64,000 bases of DNA from Flectonema sp. DT1601 (taxonomy: Eukaryota; Euglenozoa; Diplonemea; Diplonemida; Diplonemidae), in assembly GCA_964019425.1 (NCBI GenBank), contig OZ025781.1:1618501-1682500 (forward strand), given 5' to 3'. Position numbers and translations under genes: made by a program. Under the pieces are notes generated by a model, which searched no databases, had not been told where the DNA came from, and saw only the letters and a program-made list of their open reading frames with translations. Below, in pieces: positions 33,407 to 44,600 of the stretch. The first letter of the stretch is position 1, and each line of letters begins with the position of its first letter.

Positions 33407-34754
33407 GATCACATCACAAAGATGTGATGCTTGTTTAAAATAAATCTAGGTAACAGGCTACCTACACCCTGATTCTTACTAGCTGTAGGAACTCCGATTG
33501 CTTGATGCGGCAATTGATCCCATGGGTATCATGAATTATGAACTACGTTATGTGTTCCTTCTTACATGAAGGGAAAAAAAAAAAAAATGAAAGACTGAAA
33601 GGGTTGGTCTTCATGAAGGAGGGTCTTCTTTTGCTTTGAAGTATGTAAAGAGACGTTTTTTTTCTTTTTCTTTTTTTTTTTTTTTTTGTCAATCAAAAAA
33701 AAAAAAAGTACTCTCCCCAGTGTACTATTTCGATAACCTTTACTACAATTAAAAGGGAATTCTACTAAGATTGGTGTGATCAACAAAATAAGTAAAATAA
33801 TCAAAAAAAAAACTCTCTTTTCTTACGCCTACTTAGGTTGTGTTAATTACCTGCCTTGATTTCTTTAGTAAGAAAGGAATACTTTGTTTAAATGAGAAGA
33901 AATAGTTCGCAGCGTTGTTTGCTGTCGGCTATGAAAATAATTGTTGTATTTGACATTCGTGTGTTCTGGTCAGGTACGTTCAGTCCCATCCCCCCAAAAC
34001 CTTTTTGGCTAGGCAAGCTAGAAAAGAACAAGAGCCATCGCAGCATTCTACTCAATTTCTTTTTTTTTTATTTATTCCCAATATTTTCTCTCGATGATGA
34101 TTAATTTTTCGTTTTATAAAGATAGCTGCACTCCACTGCAATTCAAGAAATTGCAACACATTTATGAAGTTCTGGGCGAAGCCGTACTACCTTACCGACG
34201 TCTTCTCTTCATGTTAGTTTTTGTTAAGAACCGAAACCCTACGTTGGAAGAAAAGGTGTCTGTTTTGTTTTTTTTTATTTTTTGTTTTGTTATAAAGGTT
34301 GCCTACAAAGATTGACTACTTATAGTTTACAAAGAAAAAAAAAAAAAATATCTGAAGAAAGGTGTGGCGGTGGGGGGGGAATTTTTTCTAAATAAATTAA
34401 CTTCCCTCTTTAAGACCTAGAAAATTCAGAAAAGAGAAGAATGGAAAAAAAAAAAAATATATTGGAAGAAAGAAAGAAAGGCAACAGCAACAACAGCTTC
34501 TACAAAAAAGTGCGATAAGAGCGCAGTCTTAACTCCGCTAGTTACGTTGAATAAATATAAAGTATTCAGGGGAATGTTTTATTCTTTTTCCCCCTCCCAG
34601 ATCTACAGATACCAACTGATGGTTTTAACCAGTTTCAAGTTACTTTGTATTTAATAACAGTATCAGTAACCTACAATACAAGTAAACTGCACTAGTGACC
34701 GGACTTTGGATTATTTGTGATAGTTTTTTCCATCAAAGGGAATACAATTTAAAA
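33407..34754. other. Intergenic region with a hairpin just after the kinase stop
   Basis: ATCACATC at 33408-33415 and GATGTGAT at 33421-33428 form a perfect 8-base stem with a 5-base loop, starting one base after the stop codon's last base. Elsewhere there are poly-A and poly-T runs and a short G run near 34370. No gene is supported; short open stretches at 33892-34315 look like non-coding AT-rich sequence. Confidence 0.5.
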
Positions 34755-35960
34755 ATGTTAAAAATAGCATTCTGCGCTCTGACGGCACTCGCCAGCAGTG
34801 CGTTAGGTGATTTCGTTGCCCCGGAGTTTACAGTTGACCTGGACGAGCCAGCATACGACAGATGGAAACCTGTATTAGATTCAGTTATCAATGGAGTTGG
34901 GTATAATAACTCATGGGGAAAGATGCACTCTTTCTTACAAGACATTATGACTCATCAAGAATGGGAAGACACAGCAGAATTATGGAACAAACTGTATCAG
35001 GGATACCCAGTCGAATACCAACAAGAGATCACTGCTATGATGAAATGGTTAGGTGAGAATGGACACACTGATTGGACAAGAGGACAGCTTGTTATGTGTC
35101 AATTATTTTATGAAGTTGAAGACGCTTGCACTTCAATTGTCGCTCAGAACAAGAATGGCACTATTTTCCACTCTAGAAACCTTGACTACGGTCTTCCTGG
35201 ACTTCAGAATTTCACAACCACAATTCACTATGTAAAGGGAGGTGAGAAGATAACTTCTGCTTCTGTGTACCTCGGTTACCTTGGAGTCCTTACTGGTCAG
35301 AGATACAACAATGGATCAAAGGGAGCTTCGTGGTCTGTTTCGCTAAACCAGCGTTTTTATGGAGAACACTACGTCCCATACGTTGACACCATCAAGGAGA
35401 TCCTCTCTGGAGTACAAAATGTTGGATTTACCCTCCGCGATACACTTGCATCAGACCAGTTCAAAACTTTTGAACAGGCGACTAATATTCTTCGTGTCAA
35501 ACACATCCCAGCTCCAGCATACCTTGCAGTAGCTGGTGTTAGTAATAATGAAGGTGTCATTATCACAAGAGATCGTAATGGAACTTCAAAGGCAGCTGGT
35601 ACTGACCGTGGGTACTGGACTCTTGATGTTGTTTCTGGTGTTTGGTATCGTCTGGAAACAAACTTTGATAACTGGGAGCCTCTAACCGACGGTCGTAGAA
35701 AGGCAGCTCACAAGACAATGAATGAGCAGGGTCAGGATAAGGCTGCTACTGTTAGTGGGCTTAATTTAACACTTTCTACTCCTCCAGTTCTTGCGCCAAC
35801 AACTATCTATACAGCTTCTATGTTAAATGAAGCAGGTTACATGAGCACTTTAGTACGAATGCACAGCAAGGAATCCGACGAAGAATTGAGACGCGAAATG
35901 ACTAAATCTGTCACTCGTAAAATGAAGGATGTTGTTAAGTGGTGGAAAAGCCAGCAGTAA
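34755..35960 (+). CDS. Acid ceramidase / N-acylethanolamine acid amidase family hydrolase
   Basis: Single-exon gene. The start is placed at ATG 34755, which gives a signal peptide (MLKIAFCALTALASSALG) and a 401-residue protein, close to human NAAA. The family consists of N-terminal nucleophile amidases matured by self-cleavage in lysosome-like compartments; they split N-acylethanolamines or ceramide. The nucleophile is Cys125 in EDACTSIVAQNKNGTIFHSR, and the RNLDYG block follows as in the family (CTSIVAxD..GxxxHxRNMDFG). Conserved downstream blocks include ITSASVYLGYLGVLTGQ, WSVSLNQRF, the TRDRNGTS stretch with its Asp-Arg pair, and ETNFDNWEP close to the family's TNYD.W motif. Expected subunits would be residues ~19-124 and 125-401. 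Which lipid it cuts cannot be told from sequence. Confidence 0.93.
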   Translation: MLKIAFCALTALASSALGDFVAPEFTVDLDEPAYDRWKPVLDSVINGVGYNNSWGKMHSFLQDIMTHQEWEDTAELWNKLYQGYPVEYQQEITAMMKWLGENGHTDWTRGQLVMCQLFYEVEDACTSIVAQNKNGTIFHSRNLDYGLPGLQNFTTTIHYVKGGEKITSASVYLGYLGVLTGQRYNNGSKGASWSVSLNQRFYGEHYVPYVDTIKEILSGVQNVGFTLRDTLASDQFKTFEQATNILRVKHIPAPAYLAVAGVSNNEGVIITRDRNGTSKAAGTDRGYWTLDVVSGVWYRLETNFDNWEPLTDGRRKAAHKTMNEQGQDKAATVSGLNLTLSTPPVLAPTTIYTASMLNEAGYMSTLVRMHSKESDEELRREMTKSVTRKMKDVVKWWKSQQ

Positions 35961-36377
35961 AACAAAATTAATTACACAACCGTACGACCACTATTTTTTT
36001 TTAATATGCAACTTTTCTTTGTGTGGCTTGTTATATATATTTTTTTTCAATGTGATATTTAGTCTGAATCCACCTCTCGATAAATTGTAATTGTTGACTA
36101 AAGCTGCACTACATTTTTTTTGAGGACTCGCCCATTTGTTTTCTTTTCCAAAATTAGTTTTATTTTTTTTGCACTTAAAACCATAGTAGCATCCATAAAA
36201 AATGTGGCTCAATATATTGGTGCATTTATTTCTTTGATTTTTTTTTTTTAAAAAAATGTAACAATTTACTCTTATGAATACCGAACAGTGATTAGTGTCT
36301 TCACTTAAAAATGAGGGGAAAAAAAAAAAAGGAAAATGATGAAAAATGTGTTTTTTCAATAATTAATTATCATCCAG
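35961..36377. other. Intergenic spacer
   Basis: AT-rich. Nothing gene-like. Ends with ATTATCATCCAG at 36377, immediately before GTG-ATG of the next gene. Confidence 0.5.
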
Positions 36378-36380
36378 GTG

Positions 36381-37157
36381 ATGGAGTGGATTAGTAGTGA
36401 CCGACAACATAATATGAATTTTAATATAAATATCTCACCATTTGGAGAGCTTGGTGATGGGTCAGTGTCTCCACTTCCTGTAAATGGCAACGGGGTAGTA
36501 GTAACACCTGGAGTTCCACCACCTGTTTTACAAGGGACGCTACAGAGTGAAGTAGCATTGCGAGACTTGTATTCGAAGTTTCAAAGATATACTAAAAAAA
36601 TGCAATCGATGGAAACTCAGGTATCGGAACTGAAATCTGAACTCACAACTCGTGAGAGGACACTTCGTAAAACTACTGAAGCTCTTCGAATGAAAGAAGT
36701 TGAGAACGAACGACTTCGGGTTGAAGTTTCAAATCTAAACCAAATACTTGCACGTGAACAATCTCATTTACAAATGCAGAATGACCACGTCGTGAGTGCT
36801 TTAGAGACTCACTCGAGAATGATTGATCAACAAAGACAAAAATCCGAAGACTCAAATCAACATCAAAGTCAACTCGCAGACATTGTCGATGGCTTAAGAA
36901 GAATTGTATTAGAGAGAGAGCAGTTGCAACAACAACAATCAATAAAACGAAATCAAATATTACCTCCGGTTCCGGAAATAGAAACACCCACAACTAGACC
37001 TGCAGCATACATACAAATGTCACCTCCTCCTCCTCCTCCGCCGGTATTGAGTATTCCTGAACCACTTATATCATCTATAACTGCAGTACCTCCGGGAGAT
37101 CCTTCATTGCCACCTGAAGCTATTCGAATCTTACAGCAATATCAAAGGCAGTTTTAG
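36381..37157 (+). CDS. Short coiled-coil protein with proline-rich tail
   Basis: A 258-residue protein of no recognised family. Residues ~55-185 form a strong coiled coil (LYSKFQRYTKKMQSMETQVS; ERTLRKTTEALRMKEVENE; RLRVEVSNLNQILARE). A Pro-rich stretch follows (SPPPPPPPVLSIPEP, about residues 212-226). It ends in an EAIRILQQYQRQF helix. Start ATG 36381 is preferred over the GTG three bases earlier. It lies directly upstream of PACRG on the same strand; adjacency in a one-strand array says little about shared function. It may be a scaffold or microtubule-associated adaptor; this is inference. Confidence 0.75.
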   Translation: MEWISSDRQHNMNFNINISPFGELGDGSVSPLPVNGNGVVVTPGVPPPVLQGTLQSEVALRDLYSKFQRYTKKMQSMETQVSELKSELTTRERTLRKTTEALRMKEVENERLRVEVSNLNQILAREQSHLQMQNDHVVSALETHSRMIDQQRQKSEDSNQHQSQLADIVDGLRRIVLEREQLQQQQSIKRNQILPPVPEIETPTTRPAAYIQMSPPPPPPPVLSIPEPLISSITAVPPGDPSLPPEAIRILQQYQRQF

Positions 37158-37443
37158 TCAGGTTATTTGTTTAATATAAAGATCATATCAAAGTGGTAGT
37201 TTAGGGTTTTGATATTTATCACCGACGTGTTGGTTGTTTCACTTGTTTTGTAGATTTACTGTCCTCAGCCTTCGATTCTGTCAAAAGGCTAAAATCTTTT
37301 TGTATTGTATTTAATAATCTTATGGTTCGTGGGAACTGTGTTCAGAAATTAATTTACACTTCGACAGGTTATCAATATTATCTCTGTTTAGTGTCTTTCG
37401 TGGGAACATGTCAAACAGAGTCAATTATAATATTTCCCAACAG
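37158..37443. other. Short intergenic spacer
   Basis: Nothing gene-like. Ends in TATTTCCCAACAG at 37443, 17 bases before the next ATG. Confidence 0.5.
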
Positions 37444-37460
37444 CACTGTGAGAGCTTAAC

Positions 37461-38388
37461 ATGGTAGCTGAAGTAGTAGCACCGAATCTGAGAGGAACTA
37501 AAAAAGATCCGATGAAGAGAAAACACCTGCCGCAGTCTGCTGGATCACCGCTGGGAGATTTCCCAAGTGATTGGGTGAAAACTAGTAAACCTGCAAAGGT
37601 AAAGTTACCTCAGCAAGATGCTCTTTTACAAAGTAAAATCTACCAACCAAAAGGAAGTGGAAATGGTGGTAACTGTAGCAGTCTCAATAAAGGAAAGGTT
37701 CAAGAAGCTCCACGACCACCAGTTTCAGGAGCATTCAAGAGACGTTCCATACCACCAACAGAATTCAGAAGGTTTTATGACAGGGGTGACCTACCTGTAG
37801 CTATTCAACATAAGGGAAATGCTAATAAGATTGACTGGAAGGTTGATATTGAAAAACTTGATTATCATCACTACCTACCAATATTCTTTGATGGACTTAG
37901 AGAGAAAGAAGAACCATATCGATTCTTGTCTGTTCAAGGTAGCTTTGATCTTCTTGAGAAGGGTGGATCAAAAATCTTACCAACAATCCCACAGCTGATA
38001 ATCCCAATAAAGACAGCACTAAACACCAGAGATCCGGATATTATTTGTACGATGTTGAAGGTTTTACAGCAACTGGTTGTTTCAGGTGAACTTGTTGGTG
38101 AAGCTCTCGTGCCTTACTACAGACAAATACTTCCAGTTTTTAATTTATTTAAATCAAAGAATAGAAATACTGGAGACGAGATTGATTACACTCAAAGAAA
38201 ACGATGCAATTTAGGAGATCTGATCGAAGAAACGTTGCAGGTATGTATCCTGTATTATGCTGTATCTCTTCTATGGTATGATTAAAAATAAATAAAATAA
38301 ACAGCTTCTTGAAATACACGGAGGAGAGGATGCTTTCATTAACATAAAATACATGATCCCAACCTATGAGTCGTGTGTCTTGAATTAG
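37461..38388 (+). CDS. PACRG: Parkin co-regulated gene protein (axonemal microtubule inner protein)
   Basis: Two exons, 37461-38240 and 38305-38388, with a 64-base phase-0 intron, giving 287 residues. PACRG binds the inner junction between A and B tubules of flagellar doublets. Diagnostic blocks: [135 protein letters not shown], then across the junction [20 protein letters not shown] and YESC. The terminal exon restores the conserved end exactly. The N-terminal ~90 residues are a divergent basic extension. This gene is the best direct evidence that the organism builds motile cilia or flagella. Confidence 0.97.
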
Positions 38389-38783
38389 AAGTATTATTAT
38401 TTTTTTCATTTTTTTTTTTTTTTTTTCCAAAATCCTTGCATGAAACTGGATTATTTCCTCTTTATTTTGTGACACCACCATCAATTCAAAGTGTTGTTTT
38501 TGATTGCTTCCTTACCAGCCTTTACTCTCAGTTTTTTCTTTTTTCTTGTTGTCTTTTTCTATTTGTTCCGCAACCGACATTTCTATGCCGAGCCATTTCC
38601 CCGTAGTTTTCAATTTAAGATGAAAACTATCTGCTGAATGGATGATCGATACCATAAGTTTGTAATATTTATTATTAGCTGACCCCCCTACAGAAACCTC
38701 AAGTAAGCATCAACATAGTTCACTGTATCTGTAACGGTTAGATTGTGAGATTGTTTGTATTTTATTATTTCATCCTTATTCAG
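38389..38783. other. Intergenic spacer
   Basis: T-rich, with a TATTATTTTTTTC run after the PACRG stop. Ends in CATCCTTATTCAG at 38783, leaving a 50-base leader before the next ATG. No gene seen. Confidence 0.5.
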
Positions 38784-38833
38784 GATCTTAAAGAAACTAA
38801 TGCCGTGTATCGAGGACATTAGAGAGCGGTAAC

Positions 38834-39937
38834 ATGGGTTGCGGTAGTAGTTGCTCAACAGCCGCCACCACCACCAGCAGTAAAGCCAGATATCGATCTG
38901 GTGCCCCTGATGTTCGATGTCATTTATGTAAAAGGGATGGAGCTTTTTGTCTCATAACGGGGGAAAAGCACGGCAAGAAAAGGGGAGAGCCAGAGACAGA
39001 AGAAGAAAGATGTGATAGAATATACCTAATGGGAATATATGATTCGGGAACAGTTCTACCAAAACTACTTTATTATGTTAAAGCTGGTGTTGATCTCGAC
39101 TATTGGTGGGAAGGTAGAATACAAAATACGATGCGATTCTTCTTATCTCAAAAACCTGGTGAAACAGACTTACACATCAGTTGTAAGCTTGGTGCTGATG
39201 ACGAAGACTCAGATAGGATTGCGGTCTCTTGTGTAGAGAGGATTCTACTTCACAGCACGTCTTCTCAAGTACTTGGGTTTTCACTTATTTTTAATGAAGA
39301 ATCTGAATCTGAAACACACAAAATATTTCATTCCACACTAAAGTTACGAGCCACAACAGTAACAGAATTAGAAGCCTGGGTGATTACGTTAAGCTCTTCA
39401 GCTGACATCCCTCCACAATGGGAACAGCGAATGGACTTAAGTAAGTGTGACTTAAACACTTTGAGTGCTGAAGAACTATTAGCCTGCTCCTATCATCATA
39501 TCCAACCTGATATGTTTAGACAGATTACTAATTTTATAACAAAGAAACGAAATGAAATACGAAAACATCCGTGTGTTTCTAATTCTATTAAACAAGGAGT
39601 TGTACCACCGATAATTAAAAAAGGAGCGTTGCTTGTTACGAAGGGTGAATTGAGATACTGGGCAGACTTAGATATATTCAGAACATGTGTCGTGTGGCAA
39701 TTATTAAGTCGGGCTGATGTAATTTATGATGCGGGTTATACCTGGCCTACTCCTGCTTTTGAAATATTCCCGGCTTGGTGCTGGTCTCAGAAGACTTTTC
39801 GAGATGCTTCTTCAAGACTTAAACATTTAATTATTTCAGTTATGAAAATACAACGTTGTCGTGAACTGGAAGCTAATTACATATTACCAGATGAGTTGCT
39901 TTGGATTATATTCGTTCACCTACCACTGTATCCATAG
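38834..39937 (+). CDS. MGC-anchored protein with PH-like domain and C-terminal F-box-like motif
   Basis: A 367-residue protein beginning MGCGSSCSTAATTT. Gly2 plus Cys3 and Cys7 form a myristoylation/palmitoylation signal like that at 20112. Residues ~60-190 resemble a PH domain: YVKAGVDLDYWWEGRIQN near the start and KLRATTVTELEAWVITLSSS, the typical closing helix with its Trp. Around residues 28-40 there is CHLCKRDGAFC, a possible small metal site. The last 20 residues (YILPDELLWIIFVHLPLYP) match the start of an F-box helix (LPDELLxxIFxxLP), but the protein stops there, so a complete F-box is not present. A membrane-linked signalling adaptor is the likely role. Domain calls are by eye. Confidence 0.75.
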   Translation: MGCGSSCSTAATTTSSKARYRSGAPDVRCHLCKRDGAFCLITGEKHGKKRGEPETEEERCDRIYLMGIYDSGTVLPKLLYYVKAGVDLDYWWEGRIQNTMRFFLSQKPGETDLHISCKLGADDEDSDRIAVSCVERILLHSTSSQVLGFSLIFNEESESETHKIFHSTLKLRATTVTELEAWVITLSSSADIPPQWEQRMDLSKCDLNTLSAEELLACSYHHIQPDMFRQITNFITKKRNEIRKHPCVSNSIKQGVVPPIIKKGALLVTKGELRYWADLDIFRTCVVWQLLSRADVIYDAGYTWPTPAFEIFPAWCWSQKTFRDASSRLKHLIISVMKIQRCRELEANYILPDELLWIIFVHLPLYP

Positions 39938-40292
39938 AAATGTATTGACGCTGTCCGTCACTACTATTCTCTTACTGCGTGATAACATCACAATGCTATC
40001 ATGATATTTAAATTATTTTTCCTGTTCTGTTCTTTCTTTCCCTTTTCGTTATGTTTTTTTTGTCTTTATATATAAGGTTATTGTCTTTTCGTTTATTTTT
40101 AAAAGAATCCCATCCACACCTCTTACGAGGGGCTGAAAGAATAAAAATCTGCTACAAAAAAAAAAAAAAATAAAAAAAATAAATAATAAAATAACCTATA
40201 GTTAGTCATATCGAAAAAAAAAAAAGAAAGGACGAAAGTATATATCCCTTTCTTTTTTTTGGAGGGTATGACTGCTACTAGTCATAACACGG
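39938..40292. other. Intergenic spacer
   Basis: AT-rich with A runs around 40155-40230. Nothing gene-like seen. Confidence 0.5.
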
Positions 40293-41089
40293 ATGGCTCT
40301 TACGGATTCACTTTTTCATCATAAAACTAAGTCTAACGTAAGAGAAGCTTTGAAGTGAACCTCGGACAATTCTGAAACAATGCTTAGATTGAGATATAAA
40401 AATATTTAAAGCAGTGTTCCGTCTTGTTTGAACAGCAGAAATCTTTTTTTTTTTTTTTTTTTTCAATATCATGCTATGATATTGTGAATGTAGTGTTTTT
40501 GTAGTGAGATCCGTCATTTGATTTTTCAAAACAGGAAACCTACGCTACAGAAATGCAATCTATCGCCCAGTTAACTAAATATCGTCAACGATACGTCTTA
40601 CAGAGAGCCCAACGAAATGAATGGCTAGCAGAAGAACGTAATAACATGCAAGTCATTGAAGATGGAATGCGGGAGATAAAAATATGTGCAGCGCCTTATA
40701 TCGCAGTGGGAGATGTAAAAGTCGTTGGAATCGTTGATGAGCTCGAAGATGGAATTAAGAAGTTAAAAGAAGAGAGACTAAAAGGAATACCCGAACCTGA
40801 AATAACCGACAAACAGTTTGAGTGGTTTTACGAAAGATGTGATGCTTTGTGGAAAGAGAAACTTAGTTTTGGATATCGTCGTAAGCAGTGGGAGCGGGTA
40901 ATAAAATCAGTAGAATCACAGCTGGATGAAGTTCGGAATATGCCTCCGCCTACTCGTCAACCTGCAGTAGCTGCTGCTGCTGCTGTTCCTCCTACCTCTG
41001 AGCTCTCTCTGGATTTAGATATGCCAGCTCAACAATCTATTTCAAATGCTGATGACGATCTGGACCTCGATCTCGATCTTGGGATATAA
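40293..41089 (+). CDS. Small helical protein with acidic Leu-Asp tail
   Basis: The sure part is 40535-41089. It opens ETYATEMQSIAQLTKYRQRY and is preceded by TCAAAACAG, an A-rich acceptor like those of internal introns. A candidate first exon is 40293-40337 (MALTDSLFHHKTKSN), ending in GTAAGA in the matching phase 0. The intron would be 197 bases, longer than usual, so the first exon is uncertain. If it is rejected, the protein starts at ATG 40553 with 178 residues. Residues are mostly charged helix (RAQRNEWLAEERNNMQ; DELEDGIKKLKEERLKG; WFYERCDALWKEKLSF), then an Ala/Pro linker and an acidic end DDDLDLDLDLGI. No family is recognised. Confidence 0.6.
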
Positions 41090-41613
41090 TTGACTTATAT
41101 ATTTTCGTATGAACGTACCCAATGCTTAAAGGCACTAAGGAGGCTTCCTTTATTTATGTACTCCGAGCCTGTTTGGTGAGATTTATAATTACCACCTGTT
41201 GTTGTTATTTTTTTTATTTACTTCTCTACCTGCTATGCAAACCCAGACGCAGTTTCATTCGGAGAATTGGTCTGCTTTTTTGTTTGTGCCAAGTTTTCTC
41301 TCAGGGAGCAGTTAGCCTTTATTTTTATTTTTTTCAAAATCTGTTTGTTTGTTTCTTTTCGATGTGTCTCGCTCGTTGGTAATTTTTTTTTCTTTTTTTT
41401 TTTTTTTTTTTTGCAACTATCATGTGACTTTAGTTAATCAGATTTTTTATTCCCCCTGCAGCAACACAGAAAAAGACATGTGTATGCAGCTAATTTAGAA
41501 ACACTTATTGTAATGTAACGTAGTTTACGTAATCTTCAGAGTAATTAACTCCGATGGGTGCACGATTGTTTAAGTTTAAATTATTTTCTGTTTAAATCAC
41601 TTTTTCTCAATAG
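41090..41613. other. Intergenic spacer
   Basis: AT-rich, with a T21 run near 41391-41412. Ends CTTTTTCTCAATAG at 41613, only two bases before the ATG of the receptor gene. Confidence 0.5.
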
Positions 41614-41615
41614 GG

Positions 41616-44600
41616 ATGTCCCCACCATGGGGTGTGCTATTGTTGTTATTCACACAATGTGGCATTGGAATGTCCGTGAATACAGCATCTAATTATACTT
41701 GGGGGTATAAAACAAAGACTAATCGAGTGTTGGTGATGTCAGAAAGAAGATCATCAGTTCAAATAACAGCAGAGCCAGGGTCTGGAGTTGATGATTTGTT
41801 TGGTGATCTGGTTAGTTCGAATGGAATGCTGAATGTTGAATTTCTACTATCAGTCAGTAAGTCTTGTGAAGTGTCTACTGGTACGTCGAGTTCTTCTTTA
41901 CAATCTCCATTTGGATTCTTGCCAACCAGAATCTGTTCAGATTCCTACAGTAGTTCTTGTTCTGAAGGTAAAGCTTCAAACACGGCGCGATTAACATTAT
42001 CTGATCTTCCAACGGTATCGAACTTGACTAGTTATTACTTGTGTGTTACAGTACAGTCAAAGTTAGATTCATATCCCTCAGTGTATTACAATACACAGTT
42101 GATTGTTGATGTGATTCCAAAGATCACAACTACTTCTAATTTCTACGGAGGAGTTAGTTATGGTTGTCGATGTTACCTTGATACCTGTGAGAATATAACA
42201 AATAGCTGTCCAGGAATGAATTGTAATGATACTCTCAGCTGTCAACATCATAAAGAAGAAGTGTTAAGGATCGCAATGACAATTAACGGAGTTGATATAT
42301 CGGAAATCGCTAATGTTAGAATGTATCCAAAGAAGTCTTGTGATGCTTCTTCTGTTGATGAAGTTGTTATCCCAGAATCAGGAATCGTATTAGAAGACGG
42401 CTACTATGAAATACCTGTTGGAGCTCCTTCAGGTTGGGATGGATACAGAATGTGTTTGGGATACAATGGAACATACAACATCGATATTGGAACAGTTATT
42501 TCTGTTTCTCAAACCATTCAGATTGGAGGAGTTTCTATCGGACCAGGAGAGACATCAATTTACGTTACGAGTACAGCGACAAGTATTGAGATAGTGACTG
42601 GTGTAAGTCATCCGATTACTTTTTATCTCTCATTGGCATCCTTGTCATGTCAGGCAACATCAACAACCACCACTACTAATACATTAACAGGAAAAGGAAC
42701 TGTAGTGATACCATCAGATGGTGGAAGTGATTATCAACTTTGTGTATCTCCATACGGATCTTCAGTCTTCGATGTCGATTCAAACAGTTTGTTACCTTCA
42801 ATTGTATTCCCTCTTCGTCTTAAAGTAATTTCTGATTCGTTTGCTTCGATGGTCAACAATCTCTCAAGTGGAATCGTTACGATACCAACTACTCAGAATC
42901 AAAACAGTCCTGTTGTTGTGTATTCACTCTTCGCAAAAAGTTTTTTTTTCACTGGTTTTGGAGAAGGTTGTGGAATAGGCGCGACTGTTCACGCATCAAC
43001 TTTAAACAATACTGGACCAACAATGAGCAGTGGAAAGTATACAATATGTGTTATAGGAGTAGCTGGTGAGACAGTAGAGAGTAGCGTGTCTCTGTTAGTG
43101 TTGGCTATTGAGTCAATTGGAGGAGTCAGGGCTTCAGTAATTCCTATCGTTGCTGTACTTCCAACTGTGTTGGATGTTGTGGTTGCATCCGATTCATCGA
43201 CTGCTTTCAACTTGGCTGTTGCGATATTCCCAAAGGGACAATGTGGCTACACAGCTACTCCTTTAGAATTATCGGCTGCAATTGATATTCAAACAGTTGT
43301 CTCTTTTAGAGCTAAGCTATCTGTTCCAGCACTCTCAGTGGATACCGAGTATGATATTTGTTTCTCTGTTGACTATGCTCCTTATAGTAATGGATGGGCT
43401 TTATCTGGATGGGGACTGTACGCTATTCCAATTACTGTTGGTAATGTTGACTTCCCTCAACCTTTTAGCTTTCCAATTGCAGGAACGAGGGAATCAAATG
43501 TTTTCATTCCAATCACACAACCAGATAGTGAAGTTTATGGTGATAAAATCAGACCTGTAATCGATCCTAATATGATGCTTGTCAGACTATCTAAGTCAGT
43601 CGGTGGTTGTTTATCATCGGATTCAATTGCACTACCAGTTACCGTATCAGGAGGAGTTGCTTCATTCAATGTTGTCTCAACTTCTTGGATTGCTGTGGAG
43701 GGAAATCGAAATTCTCGGTTGTGCATTTCACTTCAGGGAGATTCGATCGCATTTCATGAAGCAAATATATACTTTTTAACAGTTGTACCTCAGATACTAC
43801 CAGCACAGTATGATTCAGGTATTGTGATGGTCATTGGAGAGAAAAGTTCAATTTCAATTTCAGGGACTGGAATGGATATTTTCACAGCAACAAACAGAGG
43901 TCTTGGTGTGTACTGTTCTGTTGTGATTGAAGGACCTGATGGTACTAAAGCAAGTCCTGCTTTATTAACAGCTAAAGGAGGTAATGCTGTAGCCTCAGCT
44001 GACTTTGATTTGTATTCTATGGGATACGATGATGGAACTCAGTTAAAACTTTCGATTGCGATTCGCTCGCTCAATATGCAAAACAACATCTGGTTGCCTC
44101 ATGGAGAAGTTGCGAGACAAAGAGATTTGATAATAGAAGCCATCCGACCGAATCTTTACAGCGATTATATTTACTCATCGTTGAGGAACTCTCCTATTAT
44201 TAGATTTATTGCTGCAGAGATGCCAATAACGTTCTACATGAGTGGAGTTGGTATTCACGGAAGTGACCCTGTTGTCGTTACTATAACAAGTCATGGATCA
44301 GACTGTTCTCTTGAATCCTTTGACATCAGTAGGCAAGGTATTGTTAGTCAAGGATCATTCACATTACCTGGTGTACTGTTTCAAACTGCGACTCGTTCTG
44401 GTTCTCATCGCATCTGCGTTTCGACTCTCAACGATCCCTCAGGTAGACTATATAATGTTGGTATAGCTGTTCAAATTGTACCTTCGCCGTCGTATTTTTC
44501 TTCGAATGGGATAATACTAACTGACAACATCAGAAGTTTTCAATCAAGACCTGATAAGTTAAGTTATAATGCTGAGAATAATCCAGATATAAGAATCTTA

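Noticed and set aside
38834-39937. A full F-box protein
   Set aside because: Only the first helix (LPDELLWIIFVHLP) is present before the stop, so the domain is incomplete.
40464-40484. Perfect 9-base hairpin CAATATCAT-GCT-ATGATATTG
   Set aside because: It lies in a likely intron or leader of AT-rich sequence, where such palindromes arise easily; no RNA family fits.
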